A stretch of 64,000 nucleotides of DNA. It comes from Apodemus sylvaticus (taxonomy: Eukaryota; Chordata; Mammalia; Rodentia; Muridae). Below the pieces are notes generated by a model, which saw only the letters and a program-made list of their open reading frames with translations, was not told the DNA's origin and did no database searches. The translations under genes and the position numbers were made by a program. Location of the stretch: positions 12,179,527 to 12,243,526 of the forward strand of contig NC_067491.1 of the NCBI RefSeq assembly GCF_947179515.1. Direction: 5' to 3'. The first letter of the stretch is position 1, and the number at the start of each line of letters is the position of its first letter. Below are positions 56,496 to 64,000 of the stretch, piece by piece.

Positions 56496-57009
56496 TCATC
56501 TAATTTTCCTAAGGTCAAAGATGTCACTTCTCCGTATTCTCCCGGCTTATATAGTAGCTAGCAAAATCTAGGGCCGGTGGCATGATATACTGTGTGTACA
56601 TGGCCACACTTGGTGGCATATTCACAGGTGAAGGAAGCATCCAGTACTTGAACGACACAGACCTATATAACGGAAGTCATCGATAGTAAGCATGGCACGG
56701 GCTTGACCCGTTTCTCAGAGCTCTTCTCACTATATAAAAAAATCATCACGGTGCAGGCTTAAAGTAAATGCTGTCGCTCTGTCCCCTCCCACAGGCATAC
56801 GCCAGAATACCGTGCCTGCGGCATGGGCACTGGGCATTTGAGTGCCAAGTAGAGGAAGTGACCCCATCTCAGTAAGAGTGGACAGGAGGGTGAACACTGC
56901 ACCTTCGATTTCCGAGTCTTTGAGTCATTCACAGACAGGCAGGCCATTCAGTAACGTAAAAGCGCTTTCCATCTCTAACCGGTGATATAACAACATGGCT
57001 GTTGTGATT

Positions 57010-57390
57010 GTAAAAACAGAAAAAGGTGTGACAATATGTTCTACGGCGGCGTATAGCAAGGAATAGAGTTTATTCAGGGCGTGGGGAGGGGAGTTAAGGG
57101 GGTAGTAGAGGCAGAGAAAGGCAGAGAGACGGAGAGAGTAGAGAAGCAGAGGCCGGCCATGACCACGTGGAGAGAGGGGGAGGGGAGGAGGAGGAGAGAG
57201 AATAGAGCCCAAGATGGGGCAAGAGAGAGGCTAGGAGAGCGTGAGAACTGAGGGAGGAGGGGCTAAGCAGCCCTTTTTATAGTGGGCCCTACCTGGCTGT
57301 TGCCAGGTAACTGTAGGGCGGGTCTACCTGGCTGTTGCCAGGTAACTGTGGGGTGGAGCTTAGACAGAATCCTAACAATGGGGCTTTCAT
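57010..57390. mobile_element. Probable rodent LTR with duplicated hairpin unit
   Basis: It has a purine-rich centre (57080-57260), CTTTTTATAGTGGGCCC, then two 35-bp units (57289-57323 and 57324-57358). Each unit contains an 8-bp perfect inverted repeat, TACCTGGC and GCCAGGTA, with a TGTT loop. It ends in a GACAGAATCCTAACAATGG block. The layout is that of a mouse ERV LTR; the family is not named. Confidence 0.5.
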
Positions 57391-57461
57391 CCAAGATTCT
57401 GTCCCAGTGTCCTGCTTCTTGGTGTTTACTTTAAGTGGTGTGATGAAGCTTTATTGGCCGA

Positions 57462-57480
57462 GGGGGGGGGGAGGGAGGGG
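57462..57480 (+). repeat. Poly-G run
   Basis: A run of at least ten G followed by AGGGAGGGG, on the plus strand. It can form a G-quadruplex and is prone to sequencing error. Confidence 0.8.
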
Positions 57481-57929
57481 ACATTTCTCTATCCGGTGCT
57501 TTCTGAAGTCTTAAGATTGTTTCATGAAGGATGCTTTGTGAAAAGTGAAAACACTGTCTTGTTTTTCAGAAAATATCCATTGAACAGAGGCATCTCCCCT
57601 TGCATTGCGCTAATATGTCGCTCGGCATATAACACTGACCGATTTTTAAGCACGGCTTCTCTACCATTAGTATATAATTTTTGTAGTGCTTAAAGACGGT
57701 TCCCCAGCAGTCCTCCAGAGATCTTGGTTTCGTTATGTCTGATTCTAATTTTATCCAGGGACTGCTATGATTTGATGGGCTTATATCACAGGAGGAATGT
57801 GTATCAAATGAAAGACTTGTCGGTAATTTTTTTTGTGATATATTTTAAACACTCTACTCTTGCCTAGAAAAAAATAGATTTTTTAAAAATATAAAAGAAT
57901 ATAGAGTTTAAGGCACCTTTTAAAAAACA

Positions 57930-58118
57930 TTGATTTATTCTTGCCTGTCCTGTGTGTGTGTGTGTATGTATGTGTGTGTTGTGATGCATGTATGGCGGTT
58001 AGAGGAAATTTTCAGAAGTCAGTTCTCTCCATCTACTATGTAGGTCCCAGGAACTGAACTAGGGGTGTCAGGTTTGGCTGCAGGCTCCCTAACCTCTGAG
58101 CCATGTCATCAGCCTTAA
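57930..58118 (-). mobile_element. B3-type SINE, antisense
   Basis: The minus strand begins GGCTGATGACATGGCTCAG near 58115, keeps a GTTCAGTTCCTGGG box-B region and ends in TG/A-rich sequence. Confidence 0.75.
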
Positions 58119-58536
58119 GACTTTTATGCCTGAGTCTCCTGGAGACGTCTGAGAATTTTGTAGGAAAGGCTGGGGTGAGAGAGAAACATAAAAATGAAAT
58201 ATTGATCCTACAAAGTGTGAGTTCCAAGGTGCTTGTTCTCCTGGAAATAAATACTGTCATATTTCATTTTTCTAAGTCTGTTTTCTAACATAGTTGATAT
58301 CTCTGTCTTCATTATTTAATTATATGCCCCGGGGAACCATTTGAGAGGGAGGGCATCTGGTCTCACAATGGATTTTATTTATTGCGTGTGGTCATGTGGG
58401 AGACCTCTGGGAAGCAGGCAGTTGCCAAGAACAGTAGATTTTAGGTGTGATTTAGATTCCAGAAGCTGCTTGATTGTCCACAAGGGTAGACACTGGATGC
58501 CATTGTTCCTTACTGAGAGTTCATAAAAATATTGCG

Positions 58537-58815
58537 GAGAGGGTTCCTGGAGAGACAGCTTGTGATTGAGAATGCACTTGTAGTTCTTACAGAAGACTTG
58601 GGTACAGTTCTCAGTGCCCCCAAGGCACAACTGCCTATAACTCTAGTTTCAGGGGAATTCATGCCCTCTTCTGGTCTTAGGCTCCTGAATGCATGTGGTA
58701 TGTAAACTCATGCAGGCACACAAATACATAGAACAATGGTAAATGAATGGATGTTTAAAATTGTGTGTGTGTGTGTGTGTGTGGGTGGGTGGGTATGTGT
58801 GTGTGCATGTGTGTG
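58537..58815 (+). mobile_element. B3-type SINE followed by (GT)n and (GGGT)n
   Basis: GGTTCCTGGAGAGACAGCTT head, ACTTGGGTACAGTTCTCAGT B-box, GGGAATTCATGCCCTCTTCT, and a CATGCAGGCACACAAATACA tail region. The following GT/GGGT tract (58763-58815) is probably the decayed tail. Confidence 0.7.
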
Positions 58816-60169
58816 TATGTGTGTAAGGGGAGGTCATTTGAAGTGGGAAGTGTATTTTGACCAGCCAGGCACAATGGCATATTAGAATTAGAATCTTAAG
58901 TTTGAGTTGGATGATAAGGTATGAGGTCTTTAGCTATAAGAATAAGAGCCAACATTTTGTGTAAATGGGATCCCCCCTGCTCCCTTGGGGAGAGTGTGAC
59001 TTAGCTTTAGGAGATTCTCCAAACAGCCACGACCCTCAAAAGCTGAAAGCTGCTTTGTAGAGGATGACTCTGTGGTCCACGTACTGTGGACCTGCCTCAG
59101 CATCACCCAGATACGGTCCCTGCCAGGAGGGAATGCCAGCCTAAGGGTGAGCATGGTGGTGCTTTATTTGAGAGGAGGGACCACACCCAGTGACTCCTTA
59201 ATGCCCCCCCCCAGCAGGTGGTATAAGTGGATGAAATGAGGCTGGGGACATTATGGTCACCAGTGAAATATACCCACATCCTTTCTAAAAGGGGTTGTGT
59301 TACCTTCTGTGGGGGCTGCGGGCTGGAGGGGAACTTCTGTAAATCAACAGTGAAAGCTGTCAGTCACCCAGTATCTAAATATCAGAAACTAATACAAAAA
59401 TCACATGGGGGATGGGACTAACCCAACAACTGTCCTGGCAAGACAGAGTTGAAAATTGTTTGGCTTGTCACCTCTGTTGGGCAGGTGGCTCTCATTGCGA
59501 ACAAGTTCAACGCTCCATCTTAATAATATTAGGCAACAACTCCTTTTCCCATTGCAAAATGCAATCTATGGTTCATGTAACTAATCCATGATGTAAGAAT
59601 GGCAAGTATTATGTCTTCATCCTAACACACAGGGAGATGTAATAGAGAAACATTTAACATGTGAACACTCTAGTTGTGACTCTATGAGAAGTCCCAAAAT
59701 CTACTGATAATTTACAAAATGCTCCCTCCAAGGAAGGACTGTCACCATGGAAAACTACGGCACTGTGACAGGAGGTTTCTTTACTTCAATCCAAGTTTGC
59801 TTCCCTGAACTTGGATTTTGGGAAGAATTTTGTTTCGACTTTATGCGCAACATTTCAAATATATGAAGAGTTTCTCTTTCTCCTCACATCTTTCCTCAAA
59901 CCCAAATCTTCTCTGTGTGAACATCTCATCTCCTTTTTGGGGCCTTGCTTGTCAACTCATTTTTGCATGTCTGAGAGATTTCACTTGACCCAGTCTAGTA
60001 TCCAAAGGTTGAACAACAGTTTCCTCCAAATTGAAACATTCTATCTAATCTATTTTATTAAGGGAAGCTCCTTAAACAGGAAGGCAAACAACTCAAAATA
60101 GCTTCAGGAAGTCCCTGAAACTGAACAGATTCACTAGGCCCCTTCCTGCCAGAATCCCTCTCATACAAG

Positions 60170-60540
60170 AAGAACTAAGATGCACAGAAGACTGAGGCCA
60201 GAGCAGTTGCTTGGAGGATACAGAAAACAGCTGATCTTCCTAGAAGAGGGTTAGACCAGTCACATGGAAGGGAAGTACTCCAACCTATTGAGCTGCATAC
60301 AGGTCGTGCAGTGTGCACCAGGATTCCTGGCTTTTGTGAGCTGTCACCCATACTGGTGTGACCTTTGCTGATGCAGTTGCCTTTGATTAATTTTTGTTCT
60401 AATAAGTAACCTCTCACCCATACTCCTGTAAGTAACCCTGGTAAAACTCATTGGTTCATCAATTTGGATTCTGGTGGTATCTGAACTTTGGTTTGCTGTG
60501 GACTCACCGTCTGGGGTAAGTAGATGTCTCTCCAGGAAAA
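60170..60540. mobile_element. Possible rodent LTR-like repeat
   Basis: GTAACCCTGGTAAAACTCAT and GGTTCATCAATTTGGATTCT with a GGTGGTATCTG end are familiar from dispersed mouse sequence. A 143-codon minus-strand frame over the area ends in a Gln/His-rich tail and matches no family I know. The call is weak. Confidence 0.3.
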
Positions 60541-60814
60541 GTTTTGCCTCACAATACAGTCCTGAATGATGGGACATATCTGAGCTGCTCTGTCTTTCTC
60601 TGCCGTCCCAACTGGTGAGCATCTCTAACAGAATGTCCTGGGTTATATATTTTATGTAGAAACTGTGACTATCAGCAATGTTACAATGGCCTAAGTAAAA
60701 AAAAAAAAAACCCTGTGTTTTGTGTCCTGAGCTGTCTTGTGACATGACGTACATTGATATGTTGGGAATGGGCACATTTAGCTGTCTTTAATCTGCAGAA
60801 AAAGAGAGCTCTGC

Positions 60815-61205
60815 CCTAGTTTCTTTTCTGTTGCCTGATAAAACACTCAGGCCAAAAGCAAAGGGAGGGAAGGATTTGTCTTACATGTCCAGGTCACAGT
60901 CTGTCTGAAGAAAATTAGGGTAGGAGCTCAAGGAGAAACTTGAAAAACTTGAAGTGGAAACCATGCAGGAATGCTACTGTGTGGCTCAGTGGTTTGTGCT
61001 TAGCCAGTTTTCTTACACTGCCCAGGACCACCTTTCTAGGGAATAGGACTGCCCACAGTAGGCTGAGCCTTCTTACCTCAATTAGCTATCAGGATAACAC
61101 CAAGGACATGCTTACAGGCTAATCTGACATGGGAAATCTCATATGAGAGTCCCTTCTCATCTGGTTGTAGCCTGTGTCAAGCTGACAGTTAAAGCTAAGC
61201 TATCA
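60815..61205 (-). mobile_element. Solo LTR of the MaLR-like family, antisense
   Basis: TTTCTTTTCTGTTGCCTGAT, AAAACACTCAGGCCAAAAGC, CCCAGGACCACCTTTCTAGG and a GACTGCCCACAGTAGGCTGA block are the reverse complement of the family at 62295. It ends near TGTGTCAAGCTGACAG. Confidence 0.7.
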
Positions 61206-61579
61206 TACCTCAACAATATGGCTGTCTAAAACAAGACCTGAACAGATGGACTTGCTAATGTGTAAGAGGAAAACTTGTTGGACCTCAGACTGAGACAAAG
61301 GCATGTAAGGAATGCTGAGAGTGGGAGAAATCTTCCCCCACTGAGGAGCCCCCCAATTGGTTATCCAACACCAAGTGATCAGCCCTGAAGTCGTGGACAG
61401 GCAACACTGAACGATCCCAGCGGGTCATAGCTATGTATTTATCACATATGCTCATCACAGCAACACATTGGCATTGTCTATTCAAGTTAGCCGAGTTTGT
61501 GTTGGTGTTCTCCTTTGAAAGAGGGATGAGAAGTTTTGAAATCATTGCTTATAGAATATTACTTTGGGAAGAATTTTCA

Positions 61580-61815
61580 TTTGGAGGTGTTATACATTGA
61601 AACCTAATCCCCATTGTGAGGGTGTTAGGAGGTGGGCCTCTGGGAGGGGACTGGGCCATCGGAGCGGCACCCTCACCTGTGGGATCAGTGCCCTCACAGC
61701 AGAGACTTGGAGCCCTTTCCCAGGGAGGCCTTCACCAAGCACTGAATCTGCTGGTTCCTTGACCTTGGACAATGCAGGACCCAGAACTTCAAACAGTAAA
61801 TGCTTTAAGAGGACA
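61580..61815 (+). mobile_element. Ancient MLT1/MST-type MaLR LTR
   Basis: CATTGAAACCTAATCCCCAT, GTGAGGGTGTTAGGAGGTGG, GCCTCTGGGAGGGGACTGGG, then AGTGCCCTCACAGCAGAGAC and CACCAAGCACTGAATCTGC follow the order of mammal-wide MLT1/MST LTRs. It is much older than the MT copies. Confidence 0.75.
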
Positions 61816-62294
61816 AAATAAAATAAAAGCAAACCGAAACACCACTGTGCATTCCTTCTTTGTCTTTATGGGCTTTTCCTGCTTCACTCTACAGCTCCAG
61901 TGTGAAACACATCTCCCTTTCACATTTACAAAGTGTTAAAACAAAACAAAACAAAACACTTGCACTAAGATTCCTGAGTTTATCGCACAAACCCAGAGAG
62001 GAGATGAGTGTGTTCATCCAGGTGTGGATGAAGTAGGGAGATGAGGGTTGAAGGTCAGATTCCGTCACTACTAGGCGAATCGTTTCTGGGGATTCGCTAT
62101 GTAGCCAGTCTCTCTAGTTAGCAGTACTGTGTTGCAGATTTGACATTGGTTTCTCCGGTTAGTCCTAAGGGTTCTCACACAGTTAAATGAGGTGTGGATA
62201 TGCTACCTTCTCGTAATTAGGACATATGTGTATGGAATATATAGAATACCACTTTGTCTGCCTTACATATGCACAGTTTTCATTTCTTATGCCC

Positions 62295-64000
62295 TGGGCT
62301 TGCTAATTTTATGTCAACCAGACACAGGCTGGAGCAATAGAAGAGGAGGGAACCTTAAATTGAAGGAATGCCTCCATAAGACCGTGAGGTAGGCAAGCCT
62401 GTAAGGCATTTTCTTAATTAGTGATGGATGGGGGAGGGCCTAAAACACTGTGGGTGGGGCCATCTCTGGGTCCTCGATTGTATGAGCAGGCTGAGCAAGG
62501 TATGGGGAGCAAGCCAGTAAGCAGCACCCTTCCATGGTCTCTGCATCAGCTCCTGCCTCCAGGTTCTTATTCTGGTTTGAATTCCTGTCCTGACTCTCTT
62601 CAGTGATGAATGATGGATGTGGAAACGTAACCCGAATTAACCCTTTCTCACCAGTTTCCTTTTGCTCATGGTGTTTCATCATAACAATGAAAACCCAAAC
62701 CCGGACAAGTTGGTGTCAAGATAGTGGGGCATTGCTGTGACAGTCCTGACTGTGAAGTTTGGGGAGAATTGGAGAAGGACTTTGGAACTTTGGACTGGAA
62801 AAGCCATTGAGTGTTGAGAGCTCTGTGGGCAGTTCTGTAGGAGCTTGGAAGGTAAGGATGATGAGAGGCCTGGCTTGTGAAGTTTCAGAGGGAACCAAAG
62901 ACCCTTCTGGATCATTTGTGTGAAGACTATGTGAAGTCTTGTCAGCAAGAGCTGAAGAATCAGTTTTGCTTAACAAGAGACCAGAAGCACTGAAAGAAAA
63001 CTTTGGCATTGCTGGGACAGTGGGTGCTGGTCACCTGGAGCTGAAGGATGAACTATAATTAAGAAACAGCCAGCATCACTTCTGGGAAGTGTTTTCTGAG
63101 AGTCCATACAAGCTGTGTGCAGGGGTGGGCAAGGTTAAATCTTATGTTGATAGCTAAACTTGGTCATGTGTGAGAGTCTTACAGGTGGTACTGGTTTGGA
63201 AGGCATGAAGGGATCATAGAGAGCAGTTGAGGCTTGGCACTGGGAGAGCCCAGGAGAGGCCACTGATGAAGGTGCAGCCTCAGTAGCAGTTGAAGGCCTC
63301 AGGATTGAGGAGGCCATGGAGAAAAGTTGAGGCTTTGCACCATGAAGAGAGCCCAAGAGAGTTCTTAGTGAAAGTGCAGCCCAGTTGCAGCAGAAGAGCC
63401 CAGAGGTTTGGAGACACCAGTTCCACAGGATCACACCAAGAACAGCAGCAGCCTTGGGGTGCATCCTGCTGGAGCCCAGAAGACAAGCTGTGAGTGCTGC
63501 AGAGGGCGGAGCTGGAGATGTGAGCCAAGCCCCTTGGAGGAGGCCAGAAGACGGTGAGTGAATCCCAGACATTGGGCACTGAGTTATTCACACTGTTGGT
63601 GTTTGATTTTGCTTTTTATTTAATTGTGACTGCGTCCTGACTATTTTCTTTTAAAATAAGAAAGTTTTTTTTAAATTAATTTTATAGAGGCTCATGGTTT
63701 GAGAGCCTTTGAAATTTTAAGAAAGATTTTAGACACCAAACCTTTAAAGTGTTTAAATTAGTAAAGACCGGAACTTTTACTTTTCTAATATGGTTTATAT
63801 TTGTGATATTTATTAATCTGAGATCTTAGGGACTAACTGAGAAGGAAAGGCTATTTCTTTTGTTTTGTTTTTTGTCAGGTTGACAAGGGGTGAATTGTGT
63901 TTGCTGATTTTATGTCGCCTTGAGACAGGCTCTGACACAGGCATGGTCACCTGAGGAAATGAGGCATGGTCACCTCCTTAAGATGGGCTGCAGGCAAGCC
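62295..64000 (+). mobile_element. LTR-internal-LTR MaLR-like element, right end cut by window
   Basis: The 5' LTR is at about 62295-62707, with a TATAAGA-poor promoter region and GTAACCCGAATTAACCC near the 3' end. The sequence AGTTGGTGTCAAGATAG starting at 62708 is in the position of a primer-binding site. The internal region (62708-63895, about 1.19 kb) lacks gag/pol-like coding, and the 97-145 codon frames in it match no viral protein. A GGTTGACAAGGGGTG purine-rich stretch precedes a second LTR start at 63896, where GCTGATTTTATGTC matches GCTAATTTTATGTC of the first. It is therefore a non-autonomous LTR retrotransposon of MaLR size. Confidence 0.72.

Noticed and set aside
59811..60101. 96-codon plus-strand frame (Phe/Leu-rich)
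   Set aside because: No known family, no promoter or splice context seen; length is within chance for A/T-rich DNA.
60344..60775. 143-codon minus-strand frame
   Set aside because: It has no recognisable domain, and the area resembles a dispersed repeat.
63135..63572. 145-codon minus-strand frame near the right edge
   Set aside because: It lies antisense in the internal region of the MaLR-like element, which is non-coding.
63896..64000. Inverted-copy or solo LTR at the right edge
   Set aside because: It is in the same orientation as the LTR at 62295 and directly follows a purine-rich stretch, so it is better read as the 3' LTR of the same element.

Overview
The window is rodent nuclear DNA, almost certainly mouse (Mus). 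Young B1 copies with 12-16 bp target-site duplications, many B2, B3, B4 and ID SINEs, mouse/rat-type L1 elements and MT-type MaLR LTRs are scattered through it. There is no prokaryotic gene organisation. Most open reading frames are chance frames in repeats or simple sequence.

One protein-coding gene is recognisable: the 3' end of Tbc1d30, a TBC-domain Rab GTPase-activating protein, on the + strand. Four coding exons are present: 8507-8619, 11329-11468, 19746-19958 and 24557-25350 (TGA stop). They keep one reading frame across consensus GT/AG junctions and encode the last 419 residues. The catalytic TBC domain lies upstream of the window. The window holds the tail after the TBC domain: a basic, glutamine-rich predicted helix in the third exon and a long serine/proline-rich region in the last. 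The 3' UTR starts at 25351. An AATAAA lies at 25586 and the sequence stays fairly repeat-poor to about 28.5 kb, so longer 3' ends are possible.

Layout: 1-8.5 kb is intron with LTR, L1 and SINE remnants, including a B2 dimer. 8.5-25.4 kb holds the four exons. The intron between the second and third carries a nearly full-length but dead antisense L1 (12.70-18.53 kb). The intron between the third and fourth carries a perfect 395-bp (CCTGCG)n array 205 bp past the donor site, and a 32-bp minisatellite. 25.4-28.5 kb is 3' UTR or flank. 28.5-64 kb looks intergenic, with no supported gene: SINEs, L1 3' ends, LTRs, microsatellites, a conspicuous CR1/L3 LINE fossil at 49.3 kb, a repeat-poor island at 54.2-55.3 kb, and at the right edge an LTR-internal-LTR element cut off by the window end. 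From human gene order (GNS-TBC1D30-WIF1) the next gene would be Wif1, but no Wif1 exon was recognised.

I did not find a new multi-gene system. The signals most worth a second look are the hexanucleotide array and its predicted dipeptide frames, the NAGNAG acceptor before the third exon, the CR1/L3 fossil with a readable reverse-transcriptase tail, the inverted repeat pair flanking the 3' exons, and the repeat-poor island as a candidate enhancer.
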